Shown here: positions 1 through 11,107 of the stretch, piece by piece
Numbering within the stretch: position 1 is the first letter of the stretch
Layout: each line of letters opens with the position of its first letter
From: Roridomyces roridus
Taxonomy: Eukaryota; Basidiomycota; Agaricomycetes; Agaricales; Mycenaceae
Length of the DNA: 64,000 nucleotides
Reading direction: 5' to 3'
Assembly: GCA_029378245.1 (NCBI GenBank)
Contig: JARKIF010000127.1
Location: 1 to 64,000, forward strand
The notes under the pieces: generated by a model
Told to the model about the DNA's origin: nothing
Seen by the model: the letters and a program-made list of their open reading frames with translations, nothing else
The model's database searches: none
Program-made: the position numbers and the translations under genes

Positions 1-59
1 GGCATTCACACTATTCGGGATGTGAGCCAGCATAGATCTCCAAGAATAATATTCGTACG

Positions 60-814
60 TTACAAACTGGGAGCAAGCTTGACGGCCAGTTGCGAGGTGA
101 GGTGGTGACGGCACTCTTGCTAGGCCCATCTGAACAAAGTATTAAAATTATGGTTGACCTAAGATGAAGATACGGACAACTCCAGACGCCATGCTCTGGT
201 TTGCTCATTACATCCACGTTTGCAGGGTTGCACGGACGCGATGGATGATATATTCAGCACGCGTCCGGGATCGAGAGCAGTCGACCCTTGGCTCAGGTAG
301 TCGACAGTCCAGCGGTCACTGCCAGACAGAGTCAATCCGGGAATCACGATTCGGGGGAGAAAAAAATGCGGACTGTAAAAGACGCTCTTGACGTTCACGT
401 TGAAAACATAGTCCCAGCCCTTTGCTTCAGGAAAATCGTCGAAAGGCCCAGACCATCCCAATCCCGAGTTGTTCACGAGCACATGCAGCGTGGCTTCTCG
501 TTTCTTGAACTCGGAGATGAGGGTATCACAACCGGCCTTGGACGAGACGTCCGCGACGACGTAATGCACTCCTCCACCGGCCGGAGCGAGCTGCTTCATG
601 TCATGGACAGCGTCTTTCAACTGCTGCTCTTTGCGCGCAGCGATGTACACCGTGGCGCCGTTCCGAACGAATCCTTCTGCTATCATCCGCCGCCTCCGCC
701 TGTGATGAGGACTTGACTACCGCATGAGTACCTCTTGACGCAAGTCGTACTGCAGGGTGACGTACCAATTTTGCCTTTGACGTTGAATAGCGATGGAATG
801 CTGATATCTGGCAT
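60..814 (-). pseudogene. Short-chain dehydrogenase/reductase pseudogene
   Basis: The remains resemble fungal Rossmann-fold SDR oxidoreductases. The start is probably at 814 (MPDISIPSLFNVKGKI), followed by an intron 765-712 and then VLITGGG. The TGxxxGIG cofactor motif is damaged: about 10 nt are missing near 686-703, which puts MIAEGFVRNGATVYIAARK in another frame. Further down, the NNSG motif, a probable in-frame intron, RVLNISSIASVQP and the catalytic WSYGPSK (YxxxK, split by an intron at about 170-125) are all recognisable. Two more frame changes are needed, one after SVQP (about 240) and one after GPSKSAV (about 105), before HLTSQLAVKLAPSL. The fragment runs toward the window edge. Three independent shifts favour a pseudogene over sequencing error. 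The family assignment is firm; the substrate is unknown. Confidence 0.75.
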
Positions 815-864
815 GCTGTGGTGGCATTCAGGAGCACCTTCTCGAATCTCTGCGCACCTTCAAG

Positions 865-1217
865 TTGGGCTGTCATGGTCGTCGTTCTTCGCGAAGCTCG
901 CGGAGCGTCGAGGGTCTGTAAAAGAGACTAATAGGTCGTCGTGGGAGAGGACAAGAGAGCCAATTGAATTTATCGTCGGATCTGACACGGAATCATCAGC
1001 TGAACCGCCTTGGGTAATCTACCTTGGGCAAGAGAGCAGGTTGGGCTGTCACGGTCGTCGTTCTTCGCGAAGCTTGCGGAGCGTCGAGGGTCTGTAAAAG
1101 AGACTAATAGGTCGTCGTGGGAGAGGACAAGAGAGCCAATTGAATTTATCGTCGGATCTGACGCGGAATCATCAGCTGAACCGCCTTGGGGTAATCTACC
1201 TTGGGCAAGAGAGCAAA
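865..1217. repeat. 176-bp tandem direct duplication
   Basis: Unit 1 (865-1040) and unit 2 (1041-1217) start with the same TTGGGCTGTCA and end with GGGCAAGAGAGCA. Only a few substitutions and one extra G separate them, so the duplication is recent. It lies just upstream of the SDR pseudogene start. No coding role is visible. Confidence 0.9.
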
Positions 1218-1466
1218 CGACTCGGAAAGATTGCAGAAAGACATCCCGAGCGATATTTGAGCGACATCACGAAAAGTGTCGTTTGATTTACCGGACATTT
1301 GACCCGGGACAGCCACATCAAGGCTTGACGCGTACTGTCAAGGCGCTTTCCAGTCGTCTACAGGCTGTCTTTCGACTCTCCCGTCAGTTCCTGGCTGTAT
1401 TGGAGCTTTCCTGCCGCTGTAAATACACTTTGATTCCTCCCTCCTGCCTGGATCTCGGGTCACATC

Positions 1467-1790
1467 TTGCCATCTAATTCAGCCGCGGCCGCCATCCTTT
1501 TGCCAGTGACATTCATTCTCGTTCTCGCTGTCCCTTCCACACAACTCTTCATGCCCGACTGCTCTTTCTGCTGCGAGTCTTTTCAAGGCTCTAAGGCCGG
1601 ATTGACCAACCACCTCAAGCGTTGTGCCGCCGCCGCAGAAGAGCATCTTGAAGCTTTGAGAGACATTGCTGCTGAGGAGCAGGCAGCCAACGACGCAGTG
1701 GCAGCTAGAGAAGCGGAGGAACTCGCTGCTACTGCTCGTGCTCAGTCCTCGCCGCCCATGGATATCGACGAGCCTCCGGCGGTATCATAG
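1467..1790 (+). CDS. Transposon zinc-finger ORF (remnant)
   Basis: An unbroken plus-strand ORF of 107 codons. A second ATG at 1551 gives a more natural start, MPDCSFCCESFQGSKAG. The pattern C-x2-C-x12-H-x4-C fits a C2H2-like finger, followed by an alanine/glutamate-rich helix (residues ~60-95). Fingers of this kind sit at the N-terminus of several fungal DNA-transposon proteins. The ORF lies 200 bp inside the left end of the element. Probably a truncated relic rather than a host gene. Confidence 0.5.
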   Translation: MPSNSAAAAILLPVTFILVLAVPSTQLFMPDCSFCCESFQGSKAGLTNHLKRCAAAAEEHLEALRDIAAEEQAANDAVAAREAEELAATARAQSSPPMDIDEPPAVS

Positions 1791-2570
1791 TTTCCCTGTT
1801 GCTCACTAGAAACTTCATTGATGTACCTCACAGCCCCGTCGATCCCCTAGTCCCCTTCTTCCTGGACCTAACGATCGTCCTCGCCGTCGCACAACTTGAA
1901 AGCTACCTAGCCGTTTTCAAAATGCAGCACAGAGCAAAGCTAGAATAACTCGCAGCACCTGCTCCTGAGACGCGCGAGCCTCCGAAATGGGTCAAGACCG
2001 TGCCCAACCGCCACGGCGTCTACAAGATCTTTCCCAATCGATCTACTCACGACCCTGACGCCGCCTTGTCCCCTGATCATCTTTACCGCTCCTCCGGCCT
2101 CCTCGAACCCGAAAGGTCTGTCGCCGAGCCATCTTTCGCGCCACTGGTGCCGTGGTGTGACAACGTTACGACCGCCGGCTTAATGTTGTGGACAAGTTGG
2201 TGTTGGGCACTTGTAACGCGTCTGTCTACGCGTTTTTGCATCTTTCTACGCGTCCCTCTTACTTTTAATTGAAAATACAAGTCTTTCTTATCATTCCTCC
2301 CATGGCCCCGCCCGCAATTGCGCCAAAAAAGGACTGGGCACATCTTTATCTTTTCTTGGGTCTTCCGAGTCAATTCCTTGTATACTGATTTGTTACTCCA
2401 ATTGCCATGAAAGCAAAGATTGAGCAAAGAGGCTTTTGCATTCTCGACTGGACCTGACATGGACCTAAAGTTGAGCAAAAAAATCTCGGAACCCATTGGA
2501 ATAAAATGAATGTTATAAATAAATCGGCTGATCAAAGTGATGACGCGTTCCTTCCTTTCTGTCTTCCCTC

Positions 2571-4440
2571 ATGTCCTCCCCTCCCACCACCACCTCCCAG
2601 GCTGCGCCTGCGCCTCTCAATCTTTTGGAACCATCTTTCACTGACACCATCCCCAACTGGCAGCTGCCCTCCGCCGACGTGTCTGCTTCCTCGTCGTCCA
2701 CATCGGATGGCTCGCCTCCACGGTTCCACCGAAGAAACGCGCTGAATCCTCTGCGTTGTCAGTATTCACCCTGCTCTCACCATTCCTGGCTTACTCTCCA
2801 CCAGTGGTTCAAAGAAAATATCGGACAGCTCGACTTTCTTTCGCCCGCGCTATCAGCCCTTTCATCGACATCCCAGCCATGATGCGAGCAGGCTCCAAAC
2901 ACCGTTAGAACGCTCAACGGTTCAAGAACGTACTGCAATCATTCGCATTGACGCTTTCACTGACCGTCGTCAAAGGCCGTTGTGGAGAAATTCTACAAGT
3001 CCGAGTCGACACAGCATTGGCAGCACTTACTGAACCAGGTGCGTTTCTTTTTCGTTCGATTCTCGTGCTCAATTCGTGCAGATGTCCGGCCTGCTGGCCA
3101 CCAGCAAGACATGGGCGCAGTCCAGCCACAAATCAACGAATAATTTCCACTTCTGACGTCGCTATCGCCCTCAAGCCCTCCGTGCGGCGTGCGCTGTCAC
3201 GGGGACAACACAGACCGTGGCAACATGGATGCATCTGCTGGTTTGTGACGTGTCATCCTCGTGCACCGACTGAACGAAACGGAGGATGCGCCGGGCGAGA
3301 AAAAAGAACTTGTGGCCGCGGCGGACAGGTGCGTTTCTTCACACTATATGTGCATATATGCACTCCATCTCACTCAATCGACTCTCTAGCGCATTCCACG
3401 ATCTCGATTAACCCCGGAACTACAACGCGGAGGGCTATCCGTCGTGTTTGCAGCCGTAGGAGGATACGAGAGCGAGGAGAAGGGTTTGCTACGAGCACCA
3501 ATCATTCTCTGGGTGCGTCGTCTCATGCTCTGCTCAATCCGAGGGCCTGATATTCGGCAGGTACATATCTGGGTCGAAATCGCCGCCCATCGAACAGCTA
3601 CAAATCCCGCTATAGTACCTTCAAGGCATGAACGAGCCGCCTCGTCGATCGAGTCCTTCGGGAGGATCTCGATTGAACGCTTTGCTACTCGCCCGTCTTT
3701 ACGTCGGAATGTCTGACTCGTTTCAGAGTTTTGTCCATTCTCTCTGCTTTTCCGTCTTGCACCCATCCTGCGTCTCAGCTTCTAATCAAACGTGCGTACT
3801 CGTTGGCGCATTGCTGCGACATCTGATGTGTTTTCCAGTCACGAATTAACTATCAATGCCCTTACATGTCAGTCTCGACCAGCCAGACTTATCCATTCTG
3901 ACCAATACCTTTGTAGATAATTTCGCCTCGCGTTATGATGCCTGTAAGTACCTGTGACGACGCGTTAACCCATCGATGGTCATTGCCGGCTCGGATTCTC
4001 CAACTCTCGAATCAACTCCCTCCTTGGGTATGCCTTCTTTTGTCTTCTCACTGCGGCGCAACGTTGACCTGAAATTAGCTGTCCATCCGTCTTGGCTGCA
4101 GAGTTTCGAATGCGAGTAGCCTCAGTTCTTCGCGGCACACGTCTCACTGACATATTTCGTCTTTACGCAGCTCTCTCTGATCAAATCTTACACCCGACTC
4201 ACCCAGATTCTGGATAATCTTGCGCGGATCATCGTCTGTAAGCTGACTATCTTCACTGCGCGGGCTACACTCATCTCTGCTTAGGTTTTCCGTTTCGAAA
4301 TTGCTGTATCTCCGTTCGTCTTCCCGGTGAGAATCCCCGTTCAAGAAATCTTCCCTGGCTGACGAACGACTTCTTAGCGCGCTCTCGATTACGCTGTGGT
4401 TGTTGTTTCCTCGCTCCTGTACTCATCCTGTTGTTGTCGA
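2571..4440 (+). pseudogene. Unidentified degenerate coding stretch inside the transposon
   Basis: A TATAAATAA box at about 2513 and a CT-rich leader precede an ATG at 2571 (MSSPPTTTSQAAPAPLN), giving a serine/proline-rich start. Downstream, exon-like pieces in changing frames can be read, for example LQSFALTLSLTVVKGRCGE (about 2935) and DLSILTNTFVDNFASRYDA (about 3880, ended by a GTAAGT donor). Stops and frame changes interrupt them. I do not recognise the family. It may be cargo or the rest of the transposon protein. Confidence 0.25.
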
Positions 4441-5030
4441 ATCGAATTCAAATTATTTTCATTATCATCGGGATTGGTCTGAGCTACAGGGAGGAAGTGG
4501 AAATGGAAGAACGGCCTGGGAGCCGCCTGTAAAGTGTCTAAAGTCCTCTACAGGCACATCTAGCCAGGACTAGACTGGAAAGGACTTTGCAGGTGGACCG
4601 TCCGTTTACAGGCCTTCCCAGCGTGTCTCCTGCCAGGAAGAGACTTTAAACGCCTGGAGACACTTGACAGGCGCTGTCCAGCGGCTTTCCATCGAACGAC
4701 ACTTTTCGTGATGGAGATGGGTCAAGACCATCGGCCCGGCACGTGGCCATCAAGAGCCATCACTGATCCCTCGCTGTTTTCCCCAAACCACCAACAAACC
4801 ACTGGCATATCCCTTCAAGCATGGATTCCAATTGGACTCCTTCGAGAACGTAATAGAAGCCCACAATCAAGCTGGCAAACTCATGGATCTAGCACGCTGC
4901 ACGGATAGAAGTTTCCCGACTTGCTAGCACCGGCGCGTCCCCGTCGCCACCGCGGCGGCGTTCGAGAGTGAGCTTACGCCTTAAGTTAAGGCTCTCGTGA
5001 TATGCCATTCCTCTACTCCCTCCTCTTGCC

Positions 5031-7319
5031 ATGTCCGCCCTGGCAAAGAAAGAAGACCTCGAAAAGACGGCCGTCGACGGGACTGGGGCCACCCTCGAGT
5101 CTGCCGTGGTAGGAGACTATTCTGACGCCGAACGCAACCTCGCGGAACGCAAGCTTGTGCGCAAACTCGACTGTAGACTCCTCCCAACGATATTCTTGAT
5201 CTACATTATGAACTACATCGACGTGTGTGTTCCGCTGGCACAGGTCTACATCTGACGCGTATGCAAGAGAAATGGAATCACGACCGCGCGTTTGAAGGGT
5301 TTGGAGCAGGACCTCGGCCTGACAGGTACCACAAAATCCGTTACATCCCACCAGTGTTTGACCCCCAGTTTAGATCTCCAATACAACGTCGTCCTCTCAA
5401 TTCTTTACGCATCCTACTGTCCCTTCCAGGTAATCCCTCGTAGACATACGCTATAACACGTCGTCACTCATTCTTCGTTATGTTAGGTTCCTTCAAACAT
5501 GGTGCGTCTTGTACTATCGCTGGCACCAAGTTCTGAAACCGCTCAGATTTTGAACCGTGTTTCGAAGCCGTCGTGGTACATCGGCGTTTGCGTCATGGCA
5601 TGGGGTCTCACCAGCTTGCTCACTGGCGTAAGTCCATAAACACCGTCTCCAGCACCTCCTCTCAGTATCTGCGACACCAGAAAACTCAAAACTACGGCGG
5701 AATCCTCGCATGCCGGTTTTTCCTCGGAATGCCTGAAGTATGCGATCACTTTTCCTCCACGGGCCAGTCAAGTTGATATCGAATTGAGGCTGCGTTCTAC
5801 CCCGGAGGTGGGCCTCCTTCGTGCCGCCTCAAGTTCCTCCACGCTGACAAACACCGTAGCGGTGTACCTCCTCTCGCGCTGGTACACCAAAAAAGAACTC
5901 GCCTTTCGTTCAGCCATCTTGTACACGGGACTCCTCTTATCCAATGCTTTCGGAGCGGTACGTCCGCATGCTTAGTTCATTTACATCATTTTTATGAGTT
6001 TAGTTGATGGCTGCTGGCATCCTCTCGAGAATGGAGGGCGTACGGGGGATTCGAGCTTGGCGGTGGTCAGTCAAGTAAAGCAGTGTTCCCATGACGAAAC
6101 CCAACGACTGTTTTCAGGCTCTTTTACATCGAGGGTTCAATCACGATTTGTGTGGGGATTTTCGCCATATGGGCGCTACCAGACTACGTGCGTAAGAACA
6201 GACCACCTTGCGTCAAGCTGACACCCAATGTATATAGCCCAACAACACCCGTTGGATCTCCGGAGCTGAGCGTCGTCTCGCGCAAGCCCGACTGGCTGAG
6301 GACGCAGGCGAGGCGGATCTGGATGGCGTGCAGGATACGTGCGTGGGCCTACCTCCTCCTCCTCCACTCAATTGTGAAATCCAACAGTCCTCTCCGCGGA
6401 CTCCAACTAGCCATCTGCGACCCTTTGGTGCTGACGTTCTCGGTTATGAACGCAGCCCAGCTCCTCGGGTTGAGTTTCACTGCTTTCTGTAAGTCTCGAA
6501 GAACGTTTGGGAACTCTCTCTCAGAGCTGAGGTATCTCTTTAGTTCCTACGTGCGTAAAGTCTCCTTTGAGCTTCGGCCACTGGCTGATAAGCAAACATC
6601 ATTAGTTTGACGAAATCTCTGGGGTTCTCGACTACGATCAGTTTATTGCTCGCAGCGTGCGTCTCTCATCTTCTCTAACCCGCCGAGTTCAACTCGTTAT
6701 TATTCAGCCCCCCATGGATCTTTGCCGCCATCTTCTGCTGTCTCAACGCCTGGCACGCCGATTCTCATCGCGAACGATACTTCCACCTCGCCGGCACCTG
6801 GTGGGCCGTCATCCTCGGATACATCATATCCCTATCCACCACAGCCGTTTCCGCGCGGTACTTGTCCATGTTTTGTATGGTCCTTGGACAGGCTGGGTCC
6901 GCGCTGACGCTTGTTTGGGTGGCCAACGTCGTACCACGACCGCCGGCGAAACGCGCTGCGGCTATTGGGATCGTTAATGGGTTGGGCAATTTGGGCAATT
7001 TGTGAGTGAACTAGCTGCTTCCATCTTTGCGGGCTGAAATTGACTCGCCGACAGGATGGGTTCATATACGTGGAAATCAGAGTGGGGACCGCTGTACCAC
7101 CAATCCATGATCATATCCCTTTCGGCTTTGGTCCTGAGCTCGCTCATCGGCCTTGGTATCCGACAACAACTCATCCGGCGGAACAAACACCTCGATGAGG
7201 ACGAGCAGCTTGCGATGACGGATGCAGACGAGGGGCGCATGAGGGAGGCGGCCGTGTTGGAGGGCATTAGTTTTGAGCAGGCGGTAGAGAGGAGGAGAGG
7301 GTTTAGGTATTTGTATTGA
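5031..7319 (+). CDS. MFS transporter, Dal5-like (ACS) family, copy 1
   Basis: A 12-TM major facilitator of the anion:cation symporter family, which contains yeast Dal5 and Tna1, carriers of allantoate, nicotinate and related organic anions across the plasma membrane. ATG 5031 opens MSALAKKEDLEKTAVD. About 15 short introns separate the exons. Landmarks in order are AERKLVRKLDCRLLPTIF (loop before TM1), LQYNVVLSILYASYCPFQ, NRVSKPSWYIGVCVMAWG, NYGGILACRFFLGMPE, YLLSRWYTKKELAFR, WALPDYPNN, RGLQLAICDPLVLT, YFHLAGTWWAVILGYI, NVVPRPPAKRAAAIG, GSYTWKSEWGPLYHQSM and the tail VLEGISFEQAVERRRGFRYLY. No stop or frameshift was met. Compared with copies 2-5 it lacks several introns but has two of its own (after CPFQ and within FPT). 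It stands 23 kb from the tandem array. The substrate cannot be read from sequence. Confidence 0.85.
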
Positions 7320-7329
7320 GGTCGTACTA

Positions 7330-8550
7330 CTACCACTTCAAAACCACAAAATCTGTCCCCTTGTTCGGAACAACAACAACGCCTCCCTCTGTAACAAACG
7401 CCCTATTGATCCACGTCCACGCCCCATTCGTCTTTCCCCGCCGCTCCTTGGCATTCGTCGGCGTCGACAAGGGGATCTCCGGGCACGGGCTCGTCATCAA
7501 CAACCCACTCTCCCCATCACGGACGAACCCACTCGCAAGGAACGTCTCGACTGACACCGAGGAAATCTGACCATCTCCAAACAAAACGACCACTCGATCG
7601 CCGGATGGCGTCAAATCGCAGTGCACGCCGCCCACTGCGTTGGGGAGCGAACCGCACTTGTTCGGAGGCAAGCCGATCCGTTCGGTGCGGAGGATGGTTC
7701 CGGTTGTAGCGTCCAGCGCAATGAGGCCTGCACCTTCCTCCGTGCCTAGCAGCCCGAATGCCAATACTACGCCTCTCCCCACAGTGCTGTACCGCAACCA
7801 TTCCGTGTGCTGGTCAATCAGCGTGCACCACCCCAGAGCCAGTGTCTCTGCGTCAATGCAGCGGAGCGCAGTTTTCGGGCAGTCTTCGGTAAAATCGAGG
7901 ACTTGCTCGACGTGCGCTGTGATGAATGTCGAAGAGGAGGGGATGGCCAGTGAGTTGACCAACATGGAATTCATGACGACGCCGGGAATGTCATCGGGCG
8001 GCGTGCGTGTGAGGGGGAAACTCGCTTGGCTGGGGGGAGCGTCGGGGGATAGACGGGTGAGATGGACCGTGGGGTCTGGGTGCCGAACTTGTGAGTGGAT
8101 GAGGACGTCTGCGGTGAGATGCACGGCTTGAGGGATGTCGCTGCTGTTTGACGCAGCTTGGCCTCGAAGCTCGCGTTCCGCGAGCTGACCATCCGCCGCA
8201 AGCTCGTATACATGCAACTTTGCGCGCTCGTCGCACCCGGCGATGAATCCTTCTCTCGAGATGTATACTGCACCAGATCCGAGAGGATAAGAGCTGAGAA
8301 TCCGGCCGTCCGAGAGGGAGTGCACTAGGATGGTGCTCTTGCCGTCGTCGTCGATGCTCTGCGTGAGCAGCCGATCGGCCGAAACGGCGTGAGGACGGAT
8401 GTTTCTCGACACTTGGTCTTCAATGGTCGCGTGTAGCAGTGGCTCCTCGCCGAACGTCCACAAGCTGAGAACGTTACTGGATTGGTCGTGGCAAGCGACG
8501 TAGGGGTGGGCGTGGGCGATTGGGCTTGTGCCGATGCTGACTGTGGTCAT
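7330..8550 (-). CDS. Single-exon beta-propeller-like protein
   Basis: One intronless ORF of 406 residues, convergent with MFS copy 1 (10 bp between stops). It has no signal peptide or TM segment. Repeated short strands of the type 'GRILSSYPLGSGAVYIS', 'GLIALDATTGTILRTER' and 'TPSGDRVVVLFGDGQISSV' suggest WD40/quinoprotein-like propeller blades, but no canonical GH...WD signature is present. Codon use is regular and the whole ORF is open, so it is very likely a real gene. Function unknown; a cytosolic scaffold is only a guess. Confidence 0.75.
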   Translation of the reverse strand: MTTVSIGTSPIAHAHPYVACHDQSSNVLSLWTFGEEPLLHATIEDQVSRNIRPHAVSADRLLTQSIDDDGKSTILVHSLSDGRILSSYPLGSGAVYISREGFIAGCDERAKLHVYELAADGQLAERELRGQAASNSSDIPQAVHLTADVLIHSQVRHPDPTVHLTRLSPDAPPSQASFPLTRTPPDDIPGVVMNSMLVNSLAIPSSSTFITAHVEQVLDFTEDCPKTALRCIDAETLALGWCTLIDQHTEWLRYSTVGRGVVLAFGLLGTEEGAGLIALDATTGTILRTERIGLPPNKCGSLPNAVGGVHCDLTPSGDRVVVLFGDGQISSVSVETFLASGFVRDGESGLLMTSPCPEIPLSTPTNAKERRGKTNGAWTWINRAFVTEGGVVVVPNKGTDFVVLKW

Positions 8551-9224
8551 GGTGGTAACTTGTCACTGAGGGGATTCATCTTCGTCCAAGCAGCCTGTTT
8601 ACGTCGAAACGATGGTGAAACATGGAGAACGAAGTAAATTGTGGCATAGCCATCCATCAACACAGCTTCCTGCGCATCCTCTTGGCAACAACTCTTCACA
8701 CTGCCGATTCTGATAGGCACCATGCTCGAAACCCTCCTAAGCTCTCTTCGAAACTGCATCGCATCACCGCGCACCTGGTGGTTCCTGCCATTCACGAAAC
8801 GTCAATATCGTCACGGACTCACGCGGAACTTGAGAGCACCAGTCGTTGACCTGGAAAGCAGAAGTAAGGACCTATTATCTCTTTCTCTTCAGGCTGCTCT
8901 CCGTTGTGGTCATACATCCTCCTCCTCCTCCTCCGTATGTTTTCGTCTCTAGGAGTCAAGACTTCAGGTCCCGTTTGTGCAGTGTAGGCTTGGCACGGCT
9001 TCGGGTTTGTCGCCGAAGATCCGCGAAGGTAGGAACCCGGATCTTACATAACGAATTAATCAAACGGGCTGCGTTTCATCTTCTGGTTTAAAAGGGCGAG
9101 CGTCTCCGTTCTGTTCTGTATTTCCTTTCTTCTTCTTCGCGCTAGTCGCTCACCTTTCTTTACTTCTTCTTCCCCACCGCCTTTTTATCTTTTACTTTCC
9201 TTCTTTTTACACGCCATCCATATC
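8551..9224. other. Intergenic, divergent promoter region
   Basis: No gene is supported here. ORFs at 8622-8952 are short and lack homology that I know. A TATA-like TTTAAAAGG near 9085, followed by a long CT-rich tract (about 9110-9215), probably serves the secreted-protein gene at 9225. Confidence 0.4.
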
Positions 9225-10268
9225 ATGAAGTTCTCTACCATCCTCTGCCTTGTCGTCGCCTCTCTGTCCGTGTCGGCGTTGCCTGTTGCTGAATCCGAGT
9301 GCGTGTTTCTTTTTCTTTCTCTCGGATTTCTTTCTAAACTTTCATTCAGTCTCGCGGTACGCGCGAAAATTGGGAAGCCCGTGGCTGCTAAGCCGGTGAC
9401 CAAGCCTGTGGCAGCCAAGCCAGTCGCAGCCAAACCGGTTGCAGCCAAACCAGTCGCAGCCAAGCCGGTGGCAGCTCCCGTCGCAGCGAAACCCGCTACC
9501 GTAGCCAAGCCCCAGGCGTCAGTCTGCAACGGTATCACTTCGTGCCTCGCATGCAGTGCGTTCCTCTCTTCCTCAAAGTCTTCCCTCATGAGCTCACCCT
9601 CTTCCAGCCAAGAACACCGCATGCGCGTTCAACTCCAACACGCTCAAATGCGCCGCCCGCACGACCACCGCCGCGCCCTTTGTGACCAACTCGCAGCTCT
9701 GCCCTCCCCTCAAACAGGCGCAGCAAATCGCGCCCACCGAGTCGATCGCGCAGCAGGCCAAGGACAAGTTCGCCGCCATGTCCAACCACATCTTCGTTGG
9801 CGAGAAGGACCCCACGTCGGGGAGACATACCTTTAGCGCGTGGACTGCGGCCAACAAGGACGCGGGGCGGTGTGATTCTGAGAGTAAGCTGTGTGTCTTC
9901 CGGGTGCGTTTGAATTCATCTTTTCCTCTTTACTTTATCTCTAATCTGTATTGCAGTTGAACAACGCGATCCCCAAGACCGTGTTCGACGACCGCACGGG
10001 TGGATTCACCAAATCCGACGTCCAGCAAATGTGCACCACCGCCATCACGCTCAACCTCCAATCCAGCGCTGGCGGTGCGGTCCGCGATGCGGCGTTTGTC
10101 GTGCAGACCAAATTTGGTAAACCCATTTGCGTGCAGCATCAAGTTGCCGGCCAGGGCTCGTGCTTCCCGCTTGGCATCCATGCGACGACCTCCAAGCTCA
10201 ACTCGAAGTGTGCGTCTTCGGGGAACCAGCCGGTTGTGGGCAAGACCACGGAGATTGCGGCGCGGTAG
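9225..10268 (+). CDS. Secreted AKPV-repeat protein
   Basis: Exons 9225-9298, 9350-9555, 9608-9903 and 9957-10268 join in phase to 295 residues. A clear signal peptide (MKFSTILCLVVASLSVSA) is followed by a low-complexity stretch built on the unit AKPV/AAKPVA, repeated about seven times (residues ~33-70). After this comes a cysteine-containing domain that opens with SVCNGITSCLAC and has eight or so cysteines; it includes FSAWTAANKDAGRCDSESKL and the tail PICVQHQVAGQGSCFPLG. The second half resembles small secreted proteins of agarics, but I cannot name the family. Likely extracellular or cell-wall associated. The lysine/proline repeat could bind wall or pectic polymers; that is inference. Confidence 0.85.
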
Positions 10269-11107
10269 AATTGTGGTCGAGGTCTCTGCTTTTATGATGT
10301 TAATGTTGTGTAATATTCTAAACCCGCCCAAAAAAAGACGAAAAAACTGAACAAATTGGAGCTCGAGTGAAGTGAGTGCGCCCCGTCGAGTGTGCAGAAT
10401 CACTTAGATAACTCTTGCAAATTTACATTGACTGGCTCGGGAATAATGTAGACAGACCGGTCTTTTTATCACGATATTTAAGACTCAAGCTATAGCAACG
10501 CTCCTTCCCGACCGAGCAAACCATGCACCTTGATGTAAGCATTCGAAGTTTGGAACCGTGGCAAAGCTGCGTATATTTGGAGTTTGATCGATCGCCTTTT
10601 GCTTCCGTACCACCACCACCACATCTCCTCGCTCTGTCGCTTTTCTGGCTGGTTATACGTGGGCATACGAGAACGGATATAAACGGCACTCCTGTCACTT
10701 TTGGCGCTCGCTCCACCGACGAATGCTTTTTACATCAATCGGAGACTGGCTTCTCGTCTTCAATCGCAATTTACTCTACCTCTGGTGCCTTTCTGGGTGA
10801 AAACGGAATCGAAACGGGAAGACCGAGACTGCAGTGCTCCGATGCATATTATTACTCATGGCCCAACATCGGCAATGTACTTTCGGGTTTTACCATTCAC
10901 CGTCAATTCACCGCACCGTCCAGAAGTTTTCCTCCCTGATTCTGTCGGCTGATTTCGACTGCCGCAGCGTATTAGCGCGGGAAGAATTTCATATCAACGA
11001 CAGCCGATATTCATGCACAGACATACAGAACAATTACAAGATTGAGAAATGCGGCTTTACAAAACCCTCTAACTGTACATACGCAGTAACAGTGATACGC
11101 TAGTGTG
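10269..11107. other. Intergenic with repeat R1
   Basis: Between the AKPV gene and the reductase gene. Besides repeat R1 (10403-10650) I see only unsupported short ORFs. Confidence 0.4.
10403..10650. repeat. Dispersed repeat R1, copy A
   Basis: Starts CTTAGATAACT, includes AATGTAGACAGACCGGTCTTT and ends in a block TCGCCTTTTGCTTCCGTACC. The same order of motifs returns at 12491-12750 and, more diverged, at about 33235-33400, all on the same strand. No coding capacity or tRNA-type promoter is apparent. It may be a MITE or solo LTR remnant. Confidence 0.6.

Larger units (their letters stand above)
1265..4713. mobile_element. Decayed DNA transposon (CACTA/Plavaka-like guess)
   Basis: The ends are inverted repeats: CATCACGAAAAGTGTCGTT at 1265-1283 and its reverse complement at 4695-4713. 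Inside both ends are repeated short motifs (CTACAGG, CCTGTAAA, CCTGNCAG), as expected of subterminal repeats. On the plus strand near the left end is a C2H2-type zinc-finger ORF (1467-1790), then a fragment reading VPNRHGVYKIFPNRSTHDP (about 2000-2060) that recalls the N-terminal region of fungal Plavaka/CACTA-like transposase-linked proteins. No DDE catalytic core can be read, and the frames are broken throughout, so the element is at best non-autonomous. No target-site duplication is obvious. The superfamily is inferred from memory of the family and is unsure; the paired ends are directly seen. Confidence 0.6.

Noticed and set aside
9185..9622. Minus-strand ORF with GLAATGLAATG repeats
   Set aside because: It is the antisense shadow of the AKPV repeat; the sense gene has a signal peptide and phase-correct introns.
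10523..10939. ORFs starting MHLDV at 10523 and 12631 as a conserved gene pair
   Set aside because: Similarity is confined to repeat R1, frames diverge soon after, and no motif is kept.
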